From positions 38,687 to 102,686 of the forward strand of contig JAHHQO010000010.1 in assembly GCA_020026335.1 (NCBI GenBank): a stretch of 64,000 nucleotides of DNA. The letters are read 5' to 3'. A program made the translations under genes and the position numbers. The DNA is from Alistipes sp. (GTDB lineage: Bacteria > Bacteroidota > Bacteroidia > Bacteroidales > Rikenellaceae). Positions 1-7,821 of this stretch are shown one piece after another (position 1 is the first letter of the stretch; each line of letters begins with the position of its first letter). The notes beneath the pieces are model-generated. The model saw nothing but the letters and a program-made list of their open reading frames with translations. It did not search any database and was not told the DNA's origin.

Positions 1-1049
1 TTTCGAGCTACATCACCCGTAAGGTGGCCGACCGTCTGAGCGAATTGTTCAAGACCATGCGCCCCGACTACGAGGCCAAGTGGGACGACTTGAAAATCTT
101 TATCCAGTATGGTATCCTCACCGATGAGAAGTTTGCCGAGAAGGCCAACGACTTCATGTTGTGGAAGAGTGTCGAGGGCAAATACTACACCGGCAAGGAG
201 TACACCGAGTTTGTGAAGGAGAAGCAGACCGACAAGAACAAGAACATCGTATTCCTCTATGTCGATGACCCCGTGGAGAAAAACTCGTTCCTCGAGGCGG
301 CACAGAGCAAGGGTTACGATGTGCTGGTGATGAACGGTCAGCTCGACAGCCACTATATCAACTGGTATGAGCAGAAGAACAAGGATGTCCGCTTCGTGAG
401 AGTCGACAGCGATGTCATCGACAAGCTGATTCAGAAGGAGGACAACCTCACCATGGCACTCTCGCAGGCACAGCAGGAGATTCTGACCCCCGTATTTGAG
501 AGCCAGATGCCCAAGAAGGACGACAAGATCAACTACCACATCACCTTTGAGGCCATGGCCGCCAACGAAGCTCCCGTGGTCATCACCCAGAACGAGTTTA
601 TGCGTCGTATGAAGGAGATGGCAGCCATGAGCGGAGGCAGCATGAGTCAGTTCTACGGCCAGATGCCCGACAACTTCAACATCGCAGTGAATGCCAACCA
701 CCCCATCGTCATCAACATTCTGGAGGATGTGGAGAAGGCCTACGGCGACAAGCTGAAGAGCATCACCAAGAAGATTGACGCGGCGGTAGCCGAGGAGAAG
801 CGTTTCGAGGAGGTCGTAAAGGACAAGAAAGAAGAGGATTTGACTTCGGAGGAGAAGACCACCCGCGAGGAGCTCTCGAAGAAAATCGTAACGTTGCGTG
901 ACGAGCGCAACGAGCGACTGAAGGAGATTGGTACCGAAAACAAGCACGTCAAGCAGATTATCGACCTGGCGTTGTTGAGCAACGGTATGCTGAAGGGTAA
1001 GAACCTTTCGGACTTCATTCAGCGTTCGATTTCACTTATCGAAAAGTAA
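1..1049 (+). CDS. htpG: Chaperone HtpG (Hsp90), C-terminal part, cut by window edge
   Basis: The open frame enters from the left edge, with its first whole codon at base 3, and gives 348 visible residues to the TAA at 1049. The text matches the middle and C-terminal domains of bacterial Hsp90: the client-binding region opens with RPDYEAKWDDLKIF, and the Bacteroidetes-type C-terminal domain carries a long Lys/Glu-rich stretch (about residues 255-300) before the dimerisation end. The ATPase domain is outside the window. HtpG is a cytosolic ATP-dependent chaperone. A GTG at base 24 is not the start, because the frame is open before it. A strong hairpin terminator follows. Confidence 0.95.
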   Translation, partial: SSYITRKVADRLSELFKTMRPDYEAKWDDLKIFIQYGILTDEKFAEKANDFMLWKSVEGKYYTGKEYTEFVKEKQTDKNKNIVFLYVDDPVEKNSFLEAAQSKGYDVLVMNGQLDSHYINWYEQKNKDVRFVRVDSDVIDKLIQKEDNLTMALSQAQQEILTPVFESQMPKKDDKINYHITFEAMAANEAPVVITQNEFMRRMKEMAAMSGGSMSQFYGQMPDNFNIAVNANHPIVINILEDVEKAYGDKLKSITKKIDAAVAEEKRFEEVVKDKKEEDLTSEEKTTREELSKKIVTLRDERNERLKEIGTENKHVKQIIDLALLSNGMLKGKNLSDFIQRSISLIEK

Positions 1050-1076
1050 ACAGCAATAGAATACAGTTCATAATGA

Positions 1077-1117
1077 AAATCGGGAGACAGCTCAAAAGGC
1101 TGTCCCCCGATTTTTTT
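1077..1117 (+). terminator. Terminator after htpG
   Basis: AAATCGGG(a)GACAGC pairs with GGCTGTC(c)CCCGATTT around a short A-rich loop, and seven T follow. It begins 28 bases after the htpG stop. Confidence 0.85.
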
Positions 1118-1161
1118 GTGGCTATATGCAAGAGAGGGTGCTCTCTGATACGCCCTCCGAC

Positions 1162-1197
1162 AAAAAATCCGCCGATGTGCATGATGCATCGGCGGAC
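1162..1197 (-). terminator. Terminator of the dnaN-rex-thioesterase operon
   Basis: A perfect ten-pair stem (TCCGCCGATG with CATCGGCGGA) lies beside six A on the plus strand, which read as a T-run on the minus strand. It sits just after the last gene of the minus-strand operon. Confidence 0.8.
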
Positions 1198-1220
1198 ATA
1201 TTGTATGGTGCGAAAACCTG

Positions 1221-1637
1221 TTACTCCAACTCGGGATGGTCTTTGCGCAGGAGGTCGAGGAACCACTCGGGACAACGGCACGGACGGCGGGTGTCGCTAT
1301 GGATAAAGCCCAGCTGGGTCATGCCCGTGTTGATGAGTTCCTGTTTCTCGTTATAAATCTCGTAGAAGAAGTTGATGCGCGCCTTGGGCAGCTCCTTGAG
1401 TATGATGCGCACGGTGAGCTCCTCATCGAAATAAGCCGGTTTGTGGTACTTCGACTGCACCTCGAGGATAGGCATCATAATACCCCTTCTCTCCACCTCT
1501 GCAAACGACATACCCAGCGCACGGAGCAGTTCGCTACGCGCTGCCTCATAATAACAGATATAGTTCGAATGGTGGCAAATCGCCATCTGGTCGGTATGCT
1601 TATACCATACTCTGATTTTACAATCGTGACTCAGCAT
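1221..1637 (-). CDS. Acyl-CoA thioesterase, YbgC/4-hydroxybenzoyl-CoA thioesterase family (hotdog fold)
   Basis: The 138-residue length is that of a single hotdog domain. The family motif is present: HTDQM at residues 14-18 with the expected catalytic Asp16, then HHSNYICYYEAARSE, which forms the central helix. Such enzymes cleave short or aromatic acyl-CoA thioesters, and some act on acyl-ACP; the substrate cannot be read from sequence. It is the last gene of the six-gene minus-strand operon, 11 bases after the FAD synthetase, and is followed by its own hairpin terminator. Confidence 0.85.
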   Translation of the reverse strand: MLSHDCKIRVWYKHTDQMAICHHSNYICYYEAARSELLRALGMSFAEVERRGIMMPILEVQSKYHKPAYFDEELTVRIILKELPKARINFFYEIYNEKQELINTGMTQLGFIHSDTRRPCRCPEWFLDLLRKDHPELE

Positions 1638-1648
1638 AATATTCTCTT

Positions 1649-2209
1649 TTAAATCTTCAACTTGGCAGGATGTCCCAGCAGGCGTTCCGCCTCCTCGGTT
1701 TCACCCTTGGCCAGCAAATTACGTATGACCGTGGAGCTTACCTTCTCGCCCGTGACACGCTCCTCATCGACATGAACGATGCGCAATCCCTCAACAGACA
1801 AGGTCGAGAAATCGACTCTGTCGTGTCCGAAGCGGTGGTTGAAGCCCACAACAAGGGTCTCCGCACCCACCTTGCCCATCAGATAGTCCTCGATAAACTC
1901 GCGGCACGACAGGCGACTGAACGCTTCATCGAAGTGAATGACGATGAGGTCATCGACCCCCAACTCCTCCAGCAGAGCGGCCTTCTCCTCGAATGTGGTG
2001 AGTAGCACCAATCCCTCTGCCCGTCCCAACGTGATGCGTGGATGGGGTTCGAAGGTCAGCACTACGCTCTCGCCCCCCGCCTTCTTCGCTTCCGAAATCA
2101 GATGCTCGATAAGTGCGCGGTGTCCGCGATGCACACCATCGAACGATCCGACCGTAGCCACAGCGTGGCGGAAACGGGGCAGGGCATCAAAGCCATGAAA
2201 TATCCTCAT
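1649..2209 (-). CDS. ribF: FAD synthetase domain protein (RibF-type), lacking the riboflavin kinase domain
   Basis: This is a nucleotidyltransferase that should adenylylate FMN to FAD. Residues 21-30 hold GSFDGVHRGH, residues 121-128 VGFNHRFG and residues 157-163 VSSTVIR, the signature blocks of the RibF N-terminal domain. Bifunctional RibF is usually about 300 residues, with a C-terminal flavokinase domain. Here the protein stops at residue 186, a few residues after the GHP that normally leads into that domain. The next gene starts 11 bases on, so no kinase remnant lies downstream. Either the kinase is encoded elsewhere or the protein has been trimmed. Position between rex and a thioesterase suggests constitutive cofactor supply. 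Confidence 0.85.
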   Translation of the reverse strand: MRIFHGFDALPRFRHAVATVGSFDGVHRGHRALIEHLISEAKKAGGESVVLTFEPHPRITLGRAEGLVLLTTFEEKAALLEELGVDDLIVIHFDEAFSRLSCREFIEDYLMGKVGAETLVVGFNHRFGHDRVDFSTLSVEGLRIVHVDEERVTGEKVSSTVIRNLLAKGETEEAERLLGHPAKLKI

Positions 2210-2220
2210 CTCTTGCCCTG

Positions 2221-2880
2221 TCAGATTTGAGAATTGGCATTTTCAATCTCGTTCTCCTTCACGAAGTAAGCCACCTTCTCCAGCAGTGTGGTGATATCGT
2301 AGTTCTCAACGATGATACCCTGCGGGAAGTTCAGCGGTGTGGAGGTGAAGTTCAGCACGCCCTTGATTCCGGCATTGATAATCGGCACCACCAGTTCGGA
2401 AGCCACCTTGGTGGGCAGCGATACGATGACAATCGAGATGTCGTTGTCCTCGACCATGGTCTCGAAACTGTCCATGTGGTAGCACGGTATGCCGAAGATG
2501 GTCTTGCCCACCTTCTCGGGATCGATGTCGAAGGCTGCCGTGATTTTGAGGTTGAGCCCCTTGCTATTGAAATACTTGGTGATGGCCTGTCCGAGGTGTC
2601 CCATGCCCAAAACAGCAATGTTCATGGGCTGGGGGCTGTCGAGAATCTTGCTGATGTACTCGATGAGCACCTGCACATCGTAGCCCTTCTTGGTATCGCT
2701 CGAAAAACCGATGAGCATCAAATCACGACGCACCTGCACGGCGGTGATGCCGTGGATACCCGCCAGCACGTGAGAGAAAATATGGGTGATACCCTGTCGG
2801 TGGCTGGCCAGCAGTGTACGTCGATATTCGCTCAATCGCTCGATGGTCTTTTCGGGAATTCCGTTAGTCAATGCCCCCAT
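2221..2880 (-). CDS. rex: Redox-sensing transcriptional repressor Rex
   Basis: This is a dimeric repressor that reads the NADH/NAD+ ratio. Residues 8-58 form the winged helix, with the typical IPEKTIERLSEYRRTL opening and ITAVQVRRDL recognition block. A Rossmann domain follows, with GMGHLG at 92-97, and then the C-terminal swap helix. Length (219) is normal. It sits in the middle of an operon two bases after the LysM receptor gene and 11 bases before ribF, an odd place for a global redox regulator. Rex usually controls fermentation and respiration genes. I did not find a convincing Rex operator in the window. Confidence 0.93.
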   Translation of the reverse strand: MGALTNGIPEKTIERLSEYRRTLLASHRQGITHIFSHVLAGIHGITAVQVRRDLMLIGFSSDTKKGYDVQVLIEYISKILDSPQPMNIAVLGMGHLGQAITKYFNSKGLNLKITAAFDIDPEKVGKTIFGIPCYHMDSFETMVEDNDISIVIVSLPTKVASELVVPIINAGIKGVLNFTSTPLNFPQGIIVENYDITTLLEKVAYFVKENEIENANSQI

Positions 2881-2882
2881 GC

Positions 2883-4733
2883 TTAATCAACAGTTATCGT
2901 GTAATTGGTATTGTAAGTCACCTTGCTCCAGTTCTGGTTCACGTGGTTGTGACGACCCTCACTCTGACCGAAACGGTAGGTGGTCTGAAGCGGTGTGTAG
3001 TTTCTGCCCTCCATGTCGTACTCGATGTCGTTATACATTGCCGGAACAAATATCTTGGCGGCATCGTATCCGCGGTAGGAGTAGAGCGTGGGCAGGGTCT
3101 TGAATGAACGGATGTAGGCCCTGTCGAAGTCGAGCACCACCTGTGCATCGCGCTTGGCGTGGTAGGTGGACATGAAGACGATTCGGTCCTTGAAGAAGAT
3201 GGTGCGGTCGATATTGTTGTATCGGTTCCAGCGGGCATTGCCCAGCACCATGAATTGGGGTTCGGTCAGGCCGCGTCCCACAATCGAAGTATTCGCCGAT
3301 GCAATGGCGGCAAGTACTCGGTCAACATCAATCTCGTTGTCCGACATGATGACGAAGATATTATCCTTCTTGTTGCCGAGCAGTGAGGTCAAATCAGCGG
3401 CACTCACCGTATTGACACGCTTTGCCACGGCATTGGGGTGTTCGTAGCGGTAGTGATGCTTGTGGAAGGGTTTGTCACCCAGCAGTTCCATAATCTCCTG
3501 CTCGAACTTCTTGTCGGTCTTGTCTGTATAGATGAGGGTCACCTCACGTTCGGGGGTGAGCAGTTCCGAAATCTTGGCATACTTCAATGCGGGGTCGGGT
3601 GCCATCTGGAAGAGGACATCGCTGTTCATCTTCTCGATATTGGCCAGGGGCGACACCACGGGAATACGCTTCTTCTCGGCATAGCGAATCACGGGATAGA
3701 GATTCTCCTCATAGACGGGACCGATAACGATATCGGCAGAACGGAACTCATCGCTTGCCACGATACGCTCCACCTCCTCGCACTCTTTGCCGGTGTTGAA
3801 CAGCGACACATGAATGGAGTAGCCGTGCTGCACACGCACCGAGTCGAGACCCAGCAGGAAGCCCTGATAGAACTCGAAATAGTTGTGGTTGGGCTGTGCG
3901 TTCTCACGGGAAATGGGCAGCATGACCGCCACATTGAGGGTCTGTGAGGGTGACAGGGCACGGAAGTCAATCTCCTCGATATTGCGGTCGCCGAAAATAT
4001 CCTCCTTCAAAGAGGTCAGCGAGTCGGTCACGGACTGTGCATCGGTCTCCGCCTGTCCGTTGCCGGGAACTTTAATCATCGCTCCGGCTTTCAGATTCTG
4101 GGGCTGGAGTCCATCGTTGAGCTTCGAGAGCTCCTCCTCCGTGATACCGAACTTATGGGACAAAGAGTAGAATGTCTCTCCGGCATTGACAATGTGGTAG
4201 GCCTGTCCAGGTTCGGAGACGCTGTTCAACGTCTTGCGGTATGCCTCCCACTGCTCGCGACTGCCCGACTCGTCCTCGGAACCTATCTCCTTCTTGCGGA
4301 TGAGAATGGTCTCACCCAGTCGCAGGTGTATGGGGTCGAGTTTGGGGTTGTCGGCAATGATGGTCTGAATCGGTATCTCATACTTTCGCGATATGGCGTA
4401 GAGCGTCTCGCCCTTCGACACGAAGTGGGTGTCGAAAGTCTTTCGGATTTTCTTGGCCGACATGGGTTTCTTCTTCGACTTGACCTCTTCGAAATAAGGT
4501 ATCTTGATATTGTCACCCACCTTCAAGCCCGATTTCAACAAGGGGTTGTTCTTGACAATATCCCCCTCGTTGACCGAGTAGCTCTTCGAGAGCGAATAGA
4601 GGGTCTCACCCGACTGAACGGTATGGATGTAGTATTTAACACCGTTGATATAGACGATATTCTGGGATTTCTGCACCGCGAAGGCACACAGTCCCATCAT
4701 CAACATCAATACCGAGAAACAAAGTTTTCTCAT
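2883..4733 (-). CDS. Secreted protein with three LysM domains and a PBP1-fold ligand-binding domain
   Basis: The 616-residue product has an N-terminal signal peptide (about residues 1-20, ending AFAVQ). Three LysM peptidoglycan-binding repeats follow, at about 34-79, 102-146 and 178-223, each with an SGETLY-like core. From about residue 266 (LNVAVMLPISREN) a periplasmic binding protein type I domain runs nearly to the end, as in branched amino acid receptors and in LpoA/YraM. No permease genes adjoin it. I infer a wall-attached sensor or activator of peptidoglycan synthesis, by analogy with LpoA, more than a nutrient-uptake protein. It directly abuts the exonuclease gene and precedes rex by two bases, so it is certainly in the operon. 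Confidence 0.8.
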   Translation of the reverse strand: MRKLCFSVLMLMMGLCAFAVQKSQNIVYINGVKYYIHTVQSGETLYSLSKSYSVNEGDIVKNNPLLKSGLKVGDNIKIPYFEEVKSKKKPMSAKKIRKTFDTHFVSKGETLYAISRKYEIPIQTIIADNPKLDPIHLRLGETILIRKKEIGSEDESGSREQWEAYRKTLNSVSEPGQAYHIVNAGETFYSLSHKFGITEEELSKLNDGLQPQNLKAGAMIKVPGNGQAETDAQSVTDSLTSLKEDIFGDRNIEEIDFRALSPSQTLNVAVMLPISRENAQPNHNYFEFYQGFLLGLDSVRVQHGYSIHVSLFNTGKECEEVERIVASDEFRSADIVIGPVYEENLYPVIRYAEKKRIPVVSPLANIEKMNSDVLFQMAPDPALKYAKISELLTPEREVTLIYTDKTDKKFEQEIMELLGDKPFHKHHYRYEHPNAVAKRVNTVSAADLTSLLGNKKDNIFVIMSDNEIDVDRVLAAIASANTSIVGRGLTEPQFMVLGNARWNRYNNIDRTIFFKDRIVFMSTYHAKRDAQVVLDFDRAYIRSFKTLPTLYSYRGYDAAKIFVPAMYNDIEYDMEGRNYTPLQTTYRFGQSEGRHNHVNQNWSKVTYNTNYTITVD

Positions 4734-5504
4734 TTAATTTTTCATTTTATCGCGCATGCGAATTTCGGTTATCACCTTTTTGGTATAGAGCGGGAAATCA
4801 CCGTTCATCATCCATGAATAGTAACTCGGCTCCTCGCGGAAGATATCTGCCACTCGTCGGCCGCGGTACTTGCCGAAGCCGAAGACCTCCTCGCCCTTGT
4901 CGTTGTAGAGGATACGACCGGCATAGTCGGCCGTCTCACCGCGACTCGAGAACTCGGCCAGTGCATCGACATCGTTCTCCAAATCATCGTAGCGGTCGAG
5001 CTGTGCTTTGAGTACCTCGTAGGTGGCCATCGTGTCGGCCTGCGCCGAGTGGGCATCCTCGAGATTCTTGTCGCAATAGAACTTGTAGGCGGCTACCAGC
5101 GTGCGCTGCTCCTTCTTGTGGAAGATGTTTTGCACGTCGATGAACTTGCGGCGTTTGAAATCGACATCGATGCCGGCTCTCATGAACTCCTCCACCAGCA
5201 TCGGAAGGTCGAAACGGTTGGAGTTGAAACCTCCGAAATCACAACCCCTGACAAACTGTTCCAGCGATTTGGCAATCTGCTGGAACATGGGGCAGTCCTT
5301 CACATCCTCGTCGGTAATGCCGTGAATGGCAGTCGATTCGGGAGGAATGGGCATACCGGGGTTGATTCTTCGGGTCTTGATAATCTCCTCGCCATCGGGC
5401 ATGACCTTGACCATCGAAATCTCCACGATACGGTCTTTCGACGTGTCTACACCTGTGGTCTCCAAGTCGAAAAATATAATCGGTCGTTTCAGTTTGAGTT
5501 TCAT
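4734..5504 (-). CDS. DEDDh 3'-5' exonuclease (DnaQ-like) with a DUF3820-type C-terminal domain
   Basis: FFDLETTGVD gives the first acidic pair (Asp13, Glu15), SNRFDLPML the second motif and DAHSAQADTMATYEV the HxxxxD motif, so the exonuclease site looks complete. The last ~60 residues (FGFGKYRGRRVADIF...SWMMNGDFP) match the small DUF3820-type domain often attached to such enzymes. It may act as proofreading subunit or a general DNA 3' trimmer; the family cannot be resolved further. It starts nine bases after dnaN and ends against the LysM gene, so it is translated from the clamp operon. Confidence 0.88.
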   Translation of the reverse strand: MKLKLKRPIIFFDLETTGVDTSKDRIVEISMVKVMPDGEEIIKTRRINPGMPIPPESTAIHGITDEDVKDCPMFQQIAKSLEQFVRGCDFGGFNSNRFDLPMLVEEFMRAGIDVDFKRRKFIDVQNIFHKKEQRTLVAAYKFYCDKNLEDAHSAQADTMATYEVLKAQLDRYDDLENDVDALAEFSSRGETADYAGRILYNDKGEEVFGFGKYRGRRVADIFREEPSYYSWMMNGDFPLYTKKVITEIRMRDKMKN

Positions 5505-5513
5505 GGCCGGAGA

Positions 5514-6638
5514 TTATGCGTTGATGAGCATGGGCATCAGCAACATGAGTGTAGAGTTGCTCTGCTTGTCGTCATAGAGGGGTTTGAAGACACCGGCACG
5601 GGTCGAGTCTGCCAGTTCGATGACCACTGTGGGGGTCTCGATGTTGGCCAGAATCTCCACCATGAAGGTAGACTTGAAACCGATGGAAATAGCCTGTCCC
5701 TCGTAGCTGCACGAGATGGATTCGTTGGCCGAAACCGAGAAATCCAAATCCTGAGCGGTGAGGTTGATGTTGTTGTTGGCAATGTCCATACGAATGAGGT
5801 TGGTTGCCGGATTCGAGCAGACAGCCACACGCTTGATACCGTTAATCAGCTCGATACGGTCGATGAGCACCTTGTTGGGGTTGTTTGACGGAATAACGGC
5901 GTTATAGTTGGGATAGTTACCCTCGATAAGACGGCACACCAGAGTGTGGTTCTTGAGTTTGAAGATGGCATTCTTCGAGTCGAACGCCATCTCGATGTTC
6001 TCCTCCTCCTTGAGCAGCACCGACTTCAAAAGGTTGGCGGGCTTCTTGGGCAGAATGAACGAAGCGTTGACCTCGTTGGCAGTCTCTGCCTCATACTTCA
6101 CCAGTTTGTGGGCATCGGTACCCACGAAGGTGAGTTTGTTGGGCTCGAGGTTGATGTAGATACCATTCATCACGGGGCGCAACTCGTCGTCGGCAGTGGC
6201 GAAGATGGTCTTGTTGATACCGCCTACCAGCGTATCGACATCCATCTTGAGCTCCTTGCGCTCGGCATTGAGCTGGGGAACCTGGGGGTAGCTCACGGCA
6301 CTGGCACCGGGAATGGAGAGCATACCGCTCTTCCAGCTGAGCTTAATCTCCCAGTTGGAGTCATTGACCTCGATGGTCAGCGGCATTTCGGGGAACTCCT
6401 TCAGAGAGTCGAGCATCAACTTGGCAGGTGCCGCAATCGTACCCTCGCTCTCCATGTTATCGACCTTAATCGAGCCGATAAGTGTGGTTTCGAGGTCAGA
6501 TGTGGTGACCTTCAACTCTCCGGCCGAAAGCTCCATGAGGAAGTAGTCGAGAATCGGCAGCGTGTTTTTATTACTGATGACCTTTCCTGTTGTCGAAAGG
6601 AGTGAAAGCAAAGCCGAACTTGATACTGAAAATTTCAT
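5514..6638 (-). CDS. dnaN: DNA polymerase III beta subunit (sliding clamp)
   Basis: The 374-residue length is that of the family, and the whole protein reads as three clamp folds: it opens MKFSVSSSALLSLLSTTGKV, has VVELADSTRAGVFKP-like text near the C-terminus, and ends LMLLMPMLINA, the usual hydrophobic tail that forms the client-binding pocket. The clamp tethers polymerases and repair enzymes to DNA. It is the first gene of a six-gene minus-strand operon. It is not next to dnaA or recF, unlike the classical arrangement. No clear -33/-7 promoter was recognised upstream. Confidence 0.96.
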   Translation of the reverse strand: MKFSVSSSALLSLLSTTGKVISNKNTLPILDYFLMELSAGELKVTTSDLETTLIGSIKVDNMESEGTIAAPAKLMLDSLKEFPEMPLTIEVNDSNWEIKLSWKSGMLSIPGASAVSYPQVPQLNAERKELKMDVDTLVGGINKTIFATADDELRPVMNGIYINLEPNKLTFVGTDAHKLVKYEAETANEVNASFILPKKPANLLKSVLLKEEENIEMAFDSKNAIFKLKNHTLVCRLIEGNYPNYNAVIPSNNPNKVLIDRIELINGIKRVAVCSNPATNLIRMDIANNNINLTAQDLDFSVSANESISCSYEGQAISIGFKSTFMVEILANIETPTVVIELADSTRAGVFKPLYDDKQSNSTLMLLMPMLINA

Positions 6639-6805
6639 ACGTTGTTATATTTTTTATTCGTTTATCCTTTATTTGTCTTGACTTACATTATCTCTTTACA
6701 AACTGACCGCCGACCTCAAATATTGTCTTCGCGTCAAATTAATGGGCGCAGTTCTCACCGCGCCACATTTCAGTTTCATTCAACGGGACACCCTCCCCCG
6801 CCGCA

Positions 6806-7681
6806 CTACAAAGTAGCCAGCTTGTCGAGTGCCGTCTTAATCATACGCTTTACGTGGGGCTTGTAGTCGGTGCAGGCGTCCAAAGCCACGCGCTGGGCGA
6901 TGATGGTGCAGACGGTAGCCGCGCGGTGACCCATCAGGGCTGCCAGACCTGCCAGTGCCGAGCTCTCCATCTCGAAGTTGGTGATACGGCGACCTTCATA
7001 CTCGAACGACTCAATTTTCTCGTTGAGATGAAGATCCTGCGGCTGGAGACGTACCCAACGACCCTGCGGAGCGTAGAAGCCCGGAGAGGCGATGGTGATA
7101 CCCTCGGTGGTCACATCCTTGAAGAGTTCCCACAATCCCTTGTCGGCATCGATAAAGTAGGGTTTGGGCAGCAACTCGTTCCACGAGGTATGCTCCATGA
7201 ATGCCTTTTCGATGGCCAAGTCGCACACATCGTTGCGACCCTTATAGTAGTTCAGCAGACCGTCAAAGCCCACCGATGTACGCGAGAAGACGAAATCGCC
7301 CACCTTGATATCGGGCTGCAAAGCTCCCGATGTACCCAGACGCACGAGGGTCAACTGGCGTTTATGCTCTTTCTCCTGACGTGTGGCAAAATCCACGTTG
7401 GCCAACGCATCGAGTTCGGTCACCGAAATATCGATATTGCCGATACCGATACCGGTCGAAAGAACTGTCATACGTTTACCTTTATATGTACCTGTTACGG
7501 TATTGAATTCACGATTGGAAACATTGCACTCTACATTTTCGAAATGCTCGGCAACCAAAGCTACTCGACCGGGATCACCCACCAAAATGACGATGTCGGC
7601 CAACTGCTCCGGGCGCAAATGGAGGTGGAATATAGAACCATCTTCATTGATAATCAATTCAGAAGCGGGAATAGTTCTCAT
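6806..7681 (-). CDS. Nucleoside phosphorylase (uridine phosphorylase/PNP-I family)
   Basis: The 291-residue protein shows the family landmarks: ILVGDPGRVALVA for phosphate binding near residues 31-43, STGIGIGNIDIS, RLGTSGALQPDIKVGD, and NFEMESSALAGLAALMGHRA for the ribose/base site. It should cleave nucleosides with phosphate to a free base and ribose-1-phosphate; uridine is the likeliest substrate but purine nucleosides are possible. The gene is divergent from the phosphosugar mutase, and the 140 bases between them are very AT-rich. It ends well apart from dnaN (about 165 bases), so it is probably a separate unit. Confidence 0.85.
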   Translation of the reverse strand: MRTIPASELIINEDGSIFHLHLRPEQLADIVILVGDPGRVALVAEHFENVECNVSNREFNTVTGTYKGKRMTVLSTGIGIGNIDISVTELDALANVDFATRQEKEHKRQLTLVRLGTSGALQPDIKVGDFVFSRTSVGFDGLLNYYKGRNDVCDLAIEKAFMEHTSWNELLPKPYFIDADKGLWELFKDVTTEGITIASPGFYAPQGRWVRLQPQDLHLNEKIESFEYEGRRITNFEMESSALAGLAALMGHRAATVCTIIAQRVALDACTDYKPHVKRMIKTALDKLATL

Positions 7682-7821
7682 AATATTAATAGTTTTTTGA
7701 TTGTTTTATTTCCATAATTGGCATAAAAGTAATATATTTACATCGAATATCAAAACTTCAAAGCGATTTTATTCTCATGTAAAGAGAGTGAAACAATTCG
7801 TAAAATCTAAAACATTAAAAT

